Shown here: piece by piece, positions 47,173-61,400 of the stretch | How the letters are laid out: each line of letters begins with the position of its first letter | Position numbering within the stretch: position 1 is the first letter of the stretch | Assembly (NCBI RefSeq): GCF_003945595.2 | Contig: NW_024104505.1 | Coordinates: 640,748-704,747 of the forward strand | Length of the DNA: 64,000 bases | From: Pipra filicauda | Lineage: Eukaryota > Chordata > Aves > Passeriformes > Pipridae | Direction: 5' to 3' | Notes under the pieces: model-generated | Seen by the model: only the letters and a program-made list of their open reading frames with translations | The model's database searches: none | What the model was told of the DNA's origin: nothing | Position numbers and translations under genes: made by a program

Positions 47173-49447
47173 CTCGGGCTTTCCCCTAAATATCAAACAA
47201 GGCATGCATTTTTGTTCCGGGCACATTGGGTTAGAAACACTGCATAAATAAACAGTCCTGCAGTTTACCTTGGAGTCTGATGGTTGTCTCCCTGTTTAGC
47301 ATAACTAAGGTCAGGTCTGGGATGAATAATTATTTAGGAACAAAAAGGATGTTAGAGGCAAAATCCAGGCCTGATATTGAAGGAAAAGTAAATGAATTTA
47401 GATTTTACAAAAAAATCTGTGGGGTCTGGTTGGGTCTGATTTGATGGAATCAAAAGGGCTTCCAGTATCAACAGCTCAAAGCCAGGACAAGGATGAGGGG
47501 TCTGGCTTCGAAATTAAAGGCAGTTTCGTAGAACTGACATTCACCTGTACATTAATGAGGAAAGGGGTACTCCTTTTGCATTGAGAGTATGTGGAATCCC
47601 CTCTGATAACTGATAATGAAACTGTAACTGATAGTTTTTAAGTCACACTTTTGGTGGTTTGTTTTTTAAAAATTTCTGTGAGTCACAGGAATCTGTGAGG
47701 CCAGTTGGGAGCAAGGGGAGAAAAAAAAGAAACCCTCTACAATGTAGGTCAATAATTATCAAAAAGTCAGTGGAGAAAACATAAAAGCCCCAAACCCTAG
47801 GTCCTTACCCTAATCACTATTTTGGGTACAGAAATATTTAATTTCTGAGCAAAAAAGAACCCAGACCTTTGTTTTCTTCTTCCCCATGAAAATAAGATCA
47901 GAGTGAAATTTGTTCCAAATGTTGTTACAGTCTACATTCAGAACAATGAGTCCAACACCACGTAGGACATTTATTAATATTTAGTAACATTTTCCTGGTG
48001 TCTGTTCTCACTAGTGGCTTCTCTTGGTCTGAGACATGAGTTTTCTCTTTTACATACTTTGTATTCATAGCAGGAAGGGCAATATCTTTTCTCCCTTTTT
48101 TTTTTCTGAACTTTTTGTAGTATTTAACAACGTGGCTTAAAACTAAGGCCACAGCCTACTTTAATTTCATTGTGGAAGTAATAAATAAAGGACAATATGA
48201 AAGTATCTACATCCTTTCCAAGGCAAACACAAGAAAGTAGTCTTAAACAAAGGGATTGTACTGTTTCTTTCCTTCTGTTCTGCTGCAGCTCTACCTACAG
48301 CTGAAATTGTGAGCCTGACATCAGCTACTGGAAAATGTTTAATATTGGCTATTTTGTGAGCAGCAAATGCTGCAGGCTTTGACCTGTCATTTTTCTTCAC
48401 TCCAATCACAGCATGTATCTCCTTTAGACAACTGATTCTCTACTGCGTTTGCTGTTGTGGCATATTAGGATTTGCCCACAACAAGCACTGTCAATCAGGA
48501 CTGGTACCGATGGCATGGAGGAGGCAATGACTGTGAGCAGCTCCTTAGAGGTATGTTGAGATCTGGAAGAGAACACAGAAATAGTAAGTTCAATGAGGTA
48601 TTAAGTTCTAAAATTAATCTCAAGCTATTAAGAACCCTTTTAATGAAGTTTTATCACAGATGTACTGTTAGGGAGCTTGTAACTTATCTGGTTGAACTTC
48701 TGGAAGATTATCTTTCTGGCATACATTCTCCAGCAATTTTTCTTTTAAAGGATTCAACAGCAGGACTGCTGATTTTAATTATTTATGGTGTTGTTTCTAA
48801 CACAGTCCATTTGAACATCTGGATTACTACCTGGAAGAGCATATCTATTTTTATAGTGGCCTAATGCATGCAAACACACGAACTTAAGCCCTAAACTGTT
48901 TTTTAAAGAACAGTGTAAAAAATGGAGAAGCTGTGCAGTGTAGGTAGAGTTCATATCTTATCTGAGCAGCTGATATAGTTGGAAAAATAGAGGAAAAACT
49001 GAATGCATTAGCCCTTCTTTCACTTTGAAATGGAAGATTCAGTTTTCAAAAGTGGCAAGGCATATTTATAGGTTGGAGAAAATGTCTTTGTCTGAAAGAT
49101 TTAAAGAGCAGCCCTTCTTTTGGGCTGAAAGAAGATCAGTTTAAAAGGCATCTTCTAAAAGAGACAAGGCTAGGTGCTAATGGTAGAAAAAGGCAAACAA
49201 ACCCCAGCAGCTGGAAGTCAAAGCTAGACAAGTTCAAATGAGAAGTTAGCTACTCATAGCTAAATTATAATTAATCATTATGGGAACAAATACAAGATGA
49301 AGCCAAGATCTCTTGAATGTCAAATCAAAACAGGAGAGCTCCCTGGATGAAAAGCATCACTCAGACACTGCTGTATGCAACTAATTATGCTCAGTGCAGG
49401 GGTGACCAGGAGACATGTAACACTGTGATTGGCAAATGATTGGATTG
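47173..49447. other. Upstream intergenic DNA
   Basis: A/T-rich sequence between the minisatellite and the 39-bp duplication; no gene, RNA or repeat family recognised. Confidence 0.6.
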
Positions 49448-49525
49448 CCCCTTTTGGCCTGTGACTCTCTGAGGCTGTTGTTGATGCCCCTTTTGGCCTG
49501 TGACTCTCTGAGGCTGTTGTTGATG
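49448..49525 (+). repeat. 39-bp tandem duplication
   Basis: Two identical adjacent 39-bp copies, 49448-49486 and 49487-49525, starting CCCCTTTTGGCCTGTGACTC. Recent single duplication. Confidence 0.96.
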
Positions 49526-49779
49526 ACTTTGTTGAAGAACACATAAACCTTCCACTGTTGAGATAAATTGGTCATACACCCAACCCCATACATCTTCTTT
49601 GACTGAAAATGGGTTGGAAGATATTGTCAGAAATAGCTAAATGACTTGGAAGTCCAGGTCCCACCTTCAGAAGTGTCCTTTGTCTCATCTGCGCTGAAAA
49701 GTCCAGATTATTGTTAGTATGAACTGGCAATATGTCCTTGTGGCAAAGACGTCGGGAGATGTCATCCCAGGAGATGTCT

Positions 49780-50350
49780 ATCAGATCCTGGACTGCATCA
49801 GGAGGAGTGGAACCAGCAGTGGAGGAGGTGATCCTTCCCATCAGCTCAGCACTGCAGACACACCTGGAATGCTGGGTCCAGTTCTGGGCTCCCCAGTACA
49901 GGTGGACTTGCTGGGACGAGACCAGTTGAAGGCCACAAAGATGATGAAGGGACTGGAGCATCTGTCATATGAGGAGAGGCCATGTGAGCTGGGACTGCTT
50001 AGCCTGGAGAAGAGAAGGCTCAGTGGGATCTCATCAGTGTGTACCAATCCCATATGAGAGGAGAAGGGCTCAGTGGTGCCCAGTGACAGGATGAGAGGCA
50101 ACGGGCACAAACTGAAATACAGGAAACTCCACTTAAACATAAGAAAATAATTTTTTACTGTGAGAGTGATCAAACACTGGAAGTTATTGCCGAGAGAGGC
50201 TGTAGAGTCTTCACTCTTTGAGGAATTCCAAACTCAACTAGACACAGTGCTGAGCACTCTGCTCAAGCTGACCTTCTTCTGAACTGAGTGACCTCTACCA
50301 GATGATCACCAGAGGTGCCTTCCCCCCTCAGTGACTCTGTGACTCTGTGA
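49780..50350 (+). mobile_element. CR1 LINE 3' fragment
   Basis: Plus-oriented CR1-like segment containing CTGGGTCCAGTTCTGGGCTC, GGGACTGCTTAGCCTGGAGA, a degraded 3' terminal block (CACTGGAAGTTATTGCCGAG) and a tail of TGACTCTGTGACTCTGTGA. More diverged than the other copies; 5' end approximate. Confidence 0.88.
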
Positions 50351-53032
50351 AGCTGGTAAAGAGGGAAATTCAGACAATATATTACAGCCTGACAGGTTTC
50401 TTTGTCTGGATGAACCTTGGTTTATGATAATCACACACAAGTATCACACTCCATACTGGTCTTGCTGGATGCAAGTGCTGGCAAATAACTACATACTAAA
50501 ATACTATTGGTATTCGTTGGGCAGTGTTTGTTAATAAATGAATAAACACAAATATATTTATATGTACAAAATATTGTTTCATACCAATGCAACTTTCTTC
50601 AATTCAACAGCTGGTAATTAAAAAAAAGTATTTTCTACTATCAGAATCTTTGCCAGCATAACTATGTTGGCAGAAAATCACCTCTCTTATCAGGATGTTT
50701 GTACTGATTAAAAATAGAGAAATGTATACTAAAGACTCAGGTATCTAGAGAAGACATGTTTACACATGTGAAGGTGTTCTATGCTTCTGTGCTGTAGGAA
50801 AAGACAAACATTGTACGGATAGAAGTTATGTCCTTCTTAATAAACTATATCTGAAGCAAGAATTGTACAATTCCAGTAAAAAGCGCACCCCTAATTTAAC
50901 GAAGTTACTTGCCAAAAATTCTGAGGTTGCCTGAGAAGTGACTCTTTTTTCCTTTTTTTTTTTTTTTTTTTAATTTGGACACTGACTCTAGTGAGAGGGC
51001 TGTTGAAATGTGGATGTTTCAAACACATCCTGCAGTTGGATTAGCTGAGTTGAAACAGACCTGTGTGTGCAGACATCAGATAGGAAGTCTCTTTACCAAC
51101 ATATGCAGTCTCTTAAAACACATGTAGAATGAAACATCATCTTGTTAACCCACTCAAAAAAGGAAAAGGCATAGCTCTTCCCTGTAAGGACTGTATCAAC
51201 AGAGCACTTACGGATTATAAAGGTGTGCTCACTTTCAAGAAAATGAAAAATGGCCAAATTGGATAATAAACATCCTTGTACAGTTATGTTTTAACTGAAT
51301 GAGGCATATACAAAAATAGTAGTAGTCTCCTTTGGAACCTATATAGAAGATTCAGTTTAAATATAATGTAGCTAGTAATTATTTTTAAATGGCTACCTTT
51401 GCCACTCAGATCTTCAAAGATTATTGTTTACTTTGGGGTGTCTTATTTTTTATGTTCTGGACACCCAAAAGAAACTCAAGGAAGGGCACTCATGCAGCGT
51501 TGTAGAAGAATCTGGTTGCTTTAAGTACGACTCAGAAAGACACCACCAAACAAAGGCAAACGAGGTGACTAGTGGGCTTTGAATGGTTTACCTCTCAAAG
51601 GAATGGACTTCCAGATGCACATTGGCAAGCATTAGTCCTGGGTTGTTGAAACACGATCTGTATGGGTTTCAAACACAAGTGTTTAATACTGCTGCCAGCC
51701 ATTGTCATTTCCCTGCCTTGGGAAATGGGTAGTTTTACCTTGTGAGAGTTGCCTCTGGCCAGTCGTATGGCAAGGCCGCCATGGCTGGAGGGGGAACATG
51801 CATGATCCTCCTGTTACTGTTTTATCAGTGGAGGAGAGTTTGCTGCTGCTACCTGCTGCTGTTACATGCTTGAAAAGTTGCACTGTAACTGGTGATGCTG
51901 CATCGAGGTAATATGTGCTGGATTGCAAAGCTGCTGTCATAGTGGCTTTAAGCAACAGAGCTTTTCTCCTAGCAGGTGAACGTTTACAGAATTAAAAGAG
52001 TTAAGTGCGAGATGCTGACCTAGGACAGAAGGTTAAACCACTTTCATCCTTTCCTGTTGTGTCCCTTTGTTTCCACAGTATTTCTCACTTCCTCTGCGAA
52101 TAACAAACCTGCTGCTGCAGACCTTCAATCTCTCTTAACTTTGTACATTCCTTTAGTACCTGTCAGTGGCCACAACAGACCAATTGTTGCTTAGGGGCAG
52201 CTGTTGACATCCAACCCATTTTCTTCACCTTAGTTACATGATCAGTGTCACCCCAAAAGGGATTTATCTGATTCACTTGCTGGCATAGTCGCTTCAAGAG
52301 ATGACAGATTGAATTAAGTGATATGTTGCGATTCTGTCTTCTGCTACGTGTTCCGTAGAAAGGCCCATCCTTGCTGCTCTTGTCTGAAGTAAAACTGTGT
52401 GCCAAAGATACATGCATGTGGGAATGAAAAGCCTCTGTAGGGAATGAAGAGGCCACTATATTCTTAGAAATGGATGGCCTTTGGAACTGGTAAGTATAGT
52501 GGTCAGTCCTCTCAGCCTACTTTGTGTACTAGATGTGGGAGGATCTGCTCACACTTGTGAATGTTTTTATATGTATAGGCTAATTTAGTATTGCTCGACT
52601 GCTTTCTTCTAAGCAATAGCTTCTTTCTTTCTCTCTCTCTTTTTTTTTTTTTCTTGAAGGGGAATGCCAGACTTGACTAACAAAGTGAAGAGCACACTAA
52701 ATGTTTCCTTAACAGGAAGCCACTAGCTCTCCACTGAGCAAGTGGGGAGGAAAAGCCTTTAAAACTGTTCAGACTTTCTTATGCAAATTTCAGTTACACA
52801 GAAGTTTTGGGAGAGCTTATTCAATTGTAAATTGAACAGTGTCTCAGTGATTATAAATGCATGGTACACAAAACTCTGTGCAGCACCACAAAGAAATCTA
52901 AAGGTGAGGGGGCTTTCAGGTCTCCCAGGGTGTCATCCCACTGTTTCCATCTGATCTGTTGTTTGTTTTTTTATCTGAGGATAATATTTTTCTAAGGAAA
53001 ATATTAGAAGGGCTTTGAAGCAAAAATAGAGC

Positions 53033-53064
53033 ATTGAAAGGCAAAGTAATTGAAAGGCAAAGTA
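53033..53064 (+). repeat. 16-bp tandem duplication
   Basis: Two adjacent copies of ATTGAAAGGCAAAGTA. Confidence 0.9.
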
Positions 53065-56000
53065 ATGCAATCCCCCTAGAGTAACCCAGCAGTTTCTCAA
53101 ATGAAGGCATTTACTACAGCTGAGGCCAGATAGCTTTTGAGTGGCAGACAATTTTTATCTCCAGACTCTTCTGCCTTGGACTTGGGATCTGTATGCATAC
53201 GTTCTTTGTGACCTTGGTGGGGCTAATCACATCACACATAGATAAGCAGATGTGCAGTGACTGAGGCCTTAGTCATCGGCAAGATACCATCAGTGGGTAA
53301 AGCAGAAAGAGTGATAAGTGAGAGATAAGCCATTGTTAACGAGTTGTCTTCTCTCATCAGTCCTCCTGATAAAAAGGAGCCTTATGGATGTGAAACAGTT
53401 CTGGTGAATTAAAGAGCCACTGCAGTTGTCGTAATGGCCTTCCTAGAAAAACAAGTGTTGGTACCAAGCTCTCTTCCCTAGACCTCTGCCTCTCTTGCAG
53501 AGAGGCATAGAAAATTGTTGTGTTGGTTTCCATTGGACTTTGTGGAACAGTCTGCAGAGGGGCAGAGGCCTTGGTGTGTGTTCGATGTTGCCTTATAACT
53601 GCACTGTCTGGCACATTGCTCCCAGAGCATTTTGTGCCTGGCCTGATGGCTGTCAGAGGGAAACTAATGTTTCCAAAGCCAAGTTTAACAGGCATTATGC
53701 TTTGGTTCTATGTTTATATAGGCCAGCATCTAGTGATCCTAAGGAACAGATACCATAGATAAGTTTCAGGACAGCAGAGGCATGTCTCCTCCCTTCACCT
53801 TCCACCCCCTTACTGTCAGGAAAGCAGGCAGTATCTTGTACAACTAGAGGATGCCTTTTACATTTGGGTGAGCAACCTGTGGCTGAGGTATCTGCCTGTT
53901 CGAAGCATGTACAAAGCCAGGAGGTGTTCCTTCATGAGCTAATGCTTCAGGGCAAGAAAGAAACGCAGTCTGTCATTTTTGCTCCAGGACCAGTTTCCTC
54001 AGCTTCACTGACCAAAGACGCAGTTTAATCATAGTGACATGGCCATACATCTTCACGAGGAATATCTGCCTACACACTGGCTCTTGATGTGCTGGGTTAT
54101 ATACTTGCTTCTGCTTCTTGCTTTCTGACTCAGTTTCCTCATCCATCGAATGTGAATAAGGATGGTACTCTCCCTTGTGAATTCTGTTGAGTGATGTGGA
54201 TGAAAGCAGTGCACAAGGGTAAGGAATTGTGAGAGGGCAGAACTCAGTGCTGGCCTGCTGCAGCTTACAGTGTGTTACTGTGCTATGGGTACGTACTGAC
54301 AGCTGTAATCCTTGTCAGATGAGGAGAGGGATGGTCTCTTAACTCACTTAACTCATGCTCTTGAGGAAGCAACCACTTTTATCCATGTATTTTCTGAGAG
54401 AAAATACCATTCTGTAAGAAACTGAAAGTGTTTTTTGTACCTAGGAGAATTTTATTCCCTAAGAGATAAGCACAGCACTTTTTACTGAGAAATAACTCTG
54501 GCCAAACAAACTGTCTCTAGCTGTCCGTTAGCTAGGTCATCTTACAGCTACACATGCCACACATCAGGAGATAAAGTGCTTTGGGCCCTGCTGAAGAGTG
54601 GGAGATGGTTAAGGAAAGTTCTGGGTGCCTACAGATGGCACCCACATGGCAGCAGTGGAAGCAATTACTCAGGAGGCAGCCGTATTTTTTTTTCTGACTC
54701 ATTGCCAATCATTTACCTCTGCCTGTTAGACAAACTGTGTTGCTGCATAGTTACTATATTTTTGATGATGTTTAAAACTGAAGTTTTGACAGTTTTTAGT
54801 ACCAGCAGAGGCTACAGCGCTTTTTACAGTAGCAGGTTGAAATGAGTTTTTTATGGGTCATGATAGACAAAGTAAGCAGCCTGGCATTCAGATGTGACCT
54901 GTCCTATCCCTGCCCTGAGTCTGGACCTTGCAGACATGAGCTGACTCTGATGGGTGCCCCTATTACTTGCTCGAATGCACCTACAATGATACGGCTTTCA
55001 CACTTGCTGTTGGAAATCTGGTCCAGCATCTCCTTAGTTTTACTAACTGGGAGTGTGTCCTCATGTTTACCTTACAGCTCCCTAACTTGTGCACTCTGCA
55101 ATTGGAGCCAAGCAGTATAAACATCATTTGGTACCAAACACTTCTACTTTGTAGGAAGTAAGTGAATGATTCTTTTTCCCATTAAAGAAATATGGAGAAG
55201 TTAGGTATTTGTAGTGCAAATACCTAGTTTCATGCTTTGCTTTCCATTTTTATAATGAAAAGCCAGCTAAGAGAACCCACCATTGCAGGCTAGATGTCTC
55301 AGGTGCCCCTGTGCCCCTGACCCACAGTTAGTACCAGTGACAGCATCAAGCCCTAAACCCCATGTCACTGGCACATGCTGTCACTGCTGCTGGTACCAGT
55401 CCTGGGAGGGGCCAGTTCAGTCAGCAGGGCTGCAAGATGTGGCACCACTTTTGCTTTGGTATTTCACATGTCTTCAGCAAAGCTGGAGGCCATCGTGATG
55501 GAGGTGGGTTAGAGCATGTGCGGGCAACTGAGTCACTCTGGGGGTGGTGGGAGGGCAACAGTCACATTTGGTCACCTTGTTCTCACCTACCCATCCCCGA
55601 GCATTCTCTCACCATGTCCTGGGTGACGAGCACTGCAGAAATCAGGCATATTTCTCATTTTGATTGTGTGAGGAACAAGTTCCTAACGGAAGTCAGTGGT
55701 TTCACCTGGGCTGGGCAGTGGCATTCAGCATGCCCCACGACACATCAGATGGGTGATCATGGTGGGATGCTGATGCCAGGTGGGGTTTGGGGCACAGCCA
55801 AGGCAGCACAGTGAGATGAGGAATGGCATGAGGCAAGCTAGGAAGCCACATTCCTGCCATGGTGATGCCAGTAAAACTTTTTAGGACTTCCCATAGAAAC
55901 CAACACAAACAAGGTTAATCTTTCTTTTGAAAGCCTTCAAAGAACTTCAGATCAAGTCCTACACTCCCTCCTGTCCTATAGACTTGTCCTTTACTTCACT

Positions 56001-57008
56001 TTTACCAACCAGAAAGTTAAGCAAAGGGCTGGATCCTGAATAAATCAAAACAGCTCAGTGGAAGTCAATAGCACAGCTATGTTATTTTAGTACCAGTGTG
56101 TGGAACAGACCCCAAATTGAAAATTAATTTATTACCTGCCTGGATATAAGCTCATGGTGCAGGTCCTCACTTTCCTGTACTGTCCCATCCTGCTAAAGAT
56201 GTCACCAGGCTGGTTTGTCTTGTTTCATCATGAATAGTGTTTGGTGTTGTGGGTCATAATCAGCAGCCACTGCCTGCATAGATATTCCCTTTTTAATTTT
56301 CTCTTTCAAGAGTGGTCACCTTGAAGGTGGTCTTACCCAGTAAAATTCTGTCCTCAAGTATCAACTTCAAACATATGCATATATCATAAATCCACTTGCA
56401 TATTGATTCATTCTTGTGCCTCTGCTTAACTTATCAAGAATTTTGCATTAGCCAAACTGTTTTAATTGCGTAATGGCAGAAAAAAACAAAAGAAAACCAG
56501 TTGCATCATTTATATTGCACAATTACCAATATTCCTTGATGTATCTATTTCTTGTGTATCAAGTGTGTGGCAATTTCACAAGAACTGACTGCCACTTCAC
56601 TGAAAGTGACTTTTAGCTATATGACCAGGGAAAACCACTATTATTTTTCATTTCCCAACAACAACCAGTTTAATTATTGTAATAGCTGAAATGGAGATAT
56701 TTTCTACCAGGATCTCCTGATGACTTTTTTACCATAAGTGGATCATTTCCACTAAGGAATGTCATCAGTCCTGTTGCAAAAGTGGCTGGTTCCAGCTGGA
56801 CACATAATGACTAATTTTTAATGAAAGTTTTTTGCAAGTCTGTTGGTTTGCTCATTTTTACTCTGCACTGACTTTCTACATTTTCTACTGTTTTGACAAA
56901 AGGTCCCCAGTTTCTGAAGTGTGGCTGTTTTCTGCTCATCTCTGCTTCTAGCAGTCACCTAAAAGCATTCTACTTTTAAGGGCATGTAGTCCTGCTGATA
57001 GAGATGTC

Positions 57009-57048
57009 AGCTCTAAAGGAAAAAAGTGAGCTCTAAAGGAAAAAAGTG
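57009..57048 (+). repeat. 20-bp tandem duplication
   Basis: Two identical copies of AGCTCTAAAGGAAAAAAGTG. Confidence 0.95.
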
Positions 57049-57929
57049 ATTTTTCTCTTTTTTTTGGTCAACCCATTTTTGACCTGGCAAACATAGGTGT
57101 GATTTAGGTGATTGCCAGCTACACCGGAGGGCTTGTTCAGCCCACTGCCGCTGGAGCCAGAGGCTGATCTCATGAACATTGTTTTTACATGCGTGTGACT
57201 CTGCTGACGTCCTTTGGCTTCCTGTTCGGTGAGACTGCACTTCGCATCCTCGGTTTTAGGCACAACCTGGACTTTCTTAGACTTGTTTTGTTTCATCAGC
57301 CCTTCCCTGCTTGTGAATAATGTTTGGTTGTGATCACAGCACGGGGTGGCTGCAGGGAGGGAGGGTCCCCTCTGCTGCAGCCCTTTCAGTGGCAGCAGTG
57401 TGGGTGAGGTAGGTGTGTGTGGGAAGGACAGGGAGCAGGTTTCAGTTTCTGGTAACATGCAAGACATGCAGTGGGTGGTTATTCACGCCCTCAACACTCT
57501 TAAACCTTCAGATTACGAGTGGGTTGAATCCTATCAGGTCATAGGCATGTTATAAAAATAAACATAGACCTCTGAGGTGGATAGATTACTGGTGAGGGGG
57601 CAGTAGCATGGCTAAATCAGATCATTCCTCTTTCTGGTAAGTACTGAGAGCAAAATCAACTGTTCCCACTGCCACGTTCCAAGGCTTTGCCTCCCCTTTT
57701 GCTGGCATTGGTGCTGTATCACATCTCTTGGATGGCCACACCAAGGAGGGGTCCTGCCCATGCTGAACTTTCTGAGTGCATTTGAAGGTGCTGAGCACTG
57801 TTTTCTGGTGCCAGACTAGAATAATAACAGCTAGCAAGGAACTTCTCTTAGAATTACTGAGTCCAGAATTAAGTGTCATGCCTGTCCATTATTTTATTTT
57901 TGAGGTACTAGGGAGGGCAGTAGATGGAG

Positions 57930-58470
57930 GAGAGAGATTATCCTCCTCCACTCAGGGCTCATCAGACCACATCTAGAATACCATGTCCAGTTTCATACTC
58001 TCTCCCTTAAATACAAGAAAGCTGGAGTGTGTTCAGCAGTGGCTCACAAGACGTTAAAGGCTGGAGCACTTGCCCTGTAAGGAGAGGCTGAGGGTTTGGG
58101 TCTACTTCAGAGGCAGAGAGGTCTTTGGAAAGACTTAAGTGCAACCCCCCTGACCTACAGAAAGGTCAGCAAGAAGACGTTTCCAGAATCTTCACAGCAC
58201 TACACATTGGGAGGACAAGAGACAAAGGACTGAAGTTGAAACAAGAGTCTCAGGCTGGATGCAAGAATTTACTTCTGAGGACAGTCAAGCACTGGACCAG
58301 GTCACTCAGTGAGGTTGTGCAGTCTCTGTTCTTAGAACTTTTCAAGACTGGTCAGACAGAGCCCTGAGTGACCTGGTCTGTGCTTACAGCTGTGTCTGCT
58401 TTGAGCAGGAGGCTGGAGTAGAGACTTTACAGCGTCACTTCCAGCCTGATACCCTGTGATCCTATGTCTA
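57930..58470 (+). mobile_element. CR1 LINE 3' fragment, old
   Basis: Plus-oriented CR1-like sequence: TCATCAGACCACATCTAGAA with CATGTCCAGTTTCATACTCT, AGGAGAGGCTGAGGGTTTGG, AAGCACTGGACCAGGTCACT and a tail of ATACCCTGTGATCCTATG. Substantial divergence and small gaps suggest an old insertion. Confidence 0.8.
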
Positions 58471-61400
58471 GAGAATCCCACACTTGGAGGATCATGAAAA
58501 GTTTCAGAACTGGGTGAAGGGTTGAAAGGTAAAAAAAAATGCATTTTGACTACTCTCTCCACCTTTGACCAACTGATTTAGCTCCAGTCCAGCAGCAATG
58601 ATACTTCCTCTGATTTCTCTAACCAAGATCAGACAGTGGGCTTGTATAAGTGTTGGTTTGGCAGCTCATATTTTAAGACGAGCTCAGAGGGCATGGGTGC
58701 TGGGCAGAGGGGATGATGCGCTCACTGCCTGAGGAGGTTCTAATGCTAAAGCAGGGTTTAATCAAATGGGAATGCCTGAGCCTCTTGGGATGCCTTGTAG
58801 GCTCAGAGGTAGGAACAGAAATTCAGCTTTGCCCAGAAAGTTATACCCGGTGGTATACCCCCGGTAAGTAAGCCGTCGATACATATAGATACAAAGCACG
58901 TAGCATTGACCAGTTTTGACAGTTTTAATCTCTGCAGAATACAAAATCAATATAAAATAATTGCAGTTATTTGCAGTATTTCACTTTCTAACCTAAAATC
59001 AGTTGTGTGCAAACTCATCACTGAGACTAAGGCACCCCTGTGACCTGTGGGGCAGTCACTGTGCTTAATGGTGCCACTGTATCATACTTCTTCCTTCCTT
59101 TCAGATCAGAAACTCAGTGTGGGTCTGTCTCCTTACTGTAGATCCCGGTGCTAAGCAGCCAGCAGCAGCCAAGAAAAGTCACTGTGTTTGTGTGTTGGTG
59201 GGGTTTTTTAATGAATGCAGGAATTACCACAACTGAATGAATAATTCATTCATAAAAATGATGCTTGAAAAAGAAAAGTGCTTCTCTGTTATTCTTGGAA
59301 ATTGTTAACCCAGTTGCTTTTTTTTGCCTTTGCTGTGGTGGAACCTGGCAGTGGCTGTCACTGATAGCTAGCAAGTTTGTGCTCAGTGAAAGTTTGTGAG
59401 TGGCAGGGAGCAAAGATGCAGGTCTTCTGGGGATGAGCCCTGTTCCACAGTCACTGGTGGCTTTTGTGGGTGTTCTCAGAAAGTCCTGCTGGGTGGCTGA
59501 GGTGACTCACTGGCAGCTGACTGAACGCAGGCAGGAGGCCAACAGCCCCAGCACAACTGGAAAGTACAGAGCCATCCAAGTGTGTGCCAGAAAAAGGAGA
59601 AGATGACATGCAGTGATGTGTCTGTCTGCCTGTCTTGTCTACCCGTCAGAAAGCTAGAAAAAACATGACTCTGTATTCCTTGTAGGATTTATGGGAGCTT
59701 GGTGCTGTGAAGTCACCTTTATTCTTGCAAGAGGGACTGTCACATGGTCACATAGAAATGGGAGGAGCTATTCCAGGCTTTCTTCAGGTTTCTTGGTATA
59801 CCAAACTTTCTGGGACACACATGGTATTAAATCCTTTCATGGGTACAGTGTGCTTTAACATCCCTCAGGACCATGGTCAAATTTACTCTATCAAACCTAC
59901 CCACTCCCTTATGAAGCTCCTCTTGCTGCTTTCTGGGAAGCAAGTGATGGATACCCAAAGGGATAATGCACATGATCATAAAGGGGTAGGAGTCTAAATA
60001 CAGTCCAAGTCTCATCTCCTTCACTGGGGGCTCTGAAGAGCGCATTAGGATAACTGGTTCTGCATGTTCACCCTGGAGTTCATGAAGCCTTTTTCTTACA
60101 GAGCGGTGCCTTCAGCTTTTGTTACACTCAGTCTCTGACTGGATATCTTCCTGTGATGGGCTTCTTTATAAGGTGTCCCTTCTCTGTGGACTTGCTGGTA
60201 CTCAAGGAAGGTTGCCCTCTTGATAGAGCATTCCTTCACCCCCTGGACTGCTCACCCAGGTAAACAGCCTCTTCTCACAGATCTGGCAGAATTTAATTTT
60301 GTCAAAACTCTTGTCTCTGCAAGTCATGGTTGCTATTGGCCAGCGGGCTCAGGGCTGCCTGACAGAGTGTCTCTGAGTGAGGGGGCAGGCAGGAAGTGCA
60401 GGAGGGACAAGCAGAAAAGCAGACACACACTGACTCCTGGTACTTTTAAAAAAAACCGAGGTGAATGGCTGCTGAGAGTCACCCCAGGTAAGATCTTGTT
60501 GCTGCCCCCAGAACCCCGCCTAGATATAGCTGCAGTTAGCAGTCCACCAGCAGCACATGCTGGTGGCTTACACTAACAGGCCTTACCATAGCCCTGCCTG
60601 GACATCCCAGGGCCAAGTCTGACACTGGTTCCCCTCACCAGGCCTGATCATGACGTTCACCCACATGACACATCCCCATTCCTGGGGAGTTTCCCAATGC
60701 TGAATCCTTGCCAGTTCCTTCCTGGCCCTGGATGCCCAAGGCTCATTAGCCAGGAATGAGGAGTCCCTGGTGCTTGTCCCTGGCTGCAGCCGAGCCTTGG
60801 TATTTCAGTGTGCACCACCTCCCAGCCTCAGCTCCCACTGACACCGAAGTTATTCATCAAAGGCAGGAAAAAAACCTTCCTCTGGGGAAATGCTGGGCGT
60901 GGCTTCACCATGATACAATGCAGAGCAAACAGTGATTCAATTTTGATTCAAAGCCCCTGGTAAAGGGGAAGGACAACTTGGCTTTACCTCTTTTTACCTT
61001 GAAAGGGCAATTTTCCACCAGTATCACATCCTGGGAGGGATGAGAACACTCCTCCTCCTTCCCCGAGGTCAAAAGTGGGGGGGTTTTGCAAGGGAAGTCC
61101 ATTGAAATGCCCATAAAATCCACAAGTACCTTTCAGCTCCTGTACCATGACTCAGATTGCATGGAAAATGCTGCAAGGTGCTTTCTGGGGTTCAGAATGC
61201 AGGTATTTCTGCTTTCAGTGAGCAAGCTGAAGAGACTTACTGGAGCACCACAGCTGGTCCTGCTGGTAGACACCTCGAGAGCCCCACAAGTGATGCTCAG
61301 GGATAAGCCTATGAGAACAAAGTTTACATAATCAAAGTTCAAGCTGGGTTTGTTGAATCACCACTTAAGTTGCTGTCCTAATATGGGCAGGACACAAAAC

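Larger units (their letters stand above)
50351..57929. other. Upstream intergenic DNA
   Basis: About 7.6 kb with poly-T tracts (about 50956-50972 and 52620-52654) and the two small duplications listed. No coding homology recognised. Confidence 0.6.

Noticed and set aside
46924..47251. Repetitive open frames across the 35-bp array
   Set aside because: Open frames occur in several frames on both strands as an arithmetic effect of a stop-poor 35-bp unit; no flanking gene structure.
60685..60694. Perfect kB consensus GGGAGTTTCC
   Set aside because: Isolated and about 27 kb from the promoter; about 15 such matches are expected by chance in the window.
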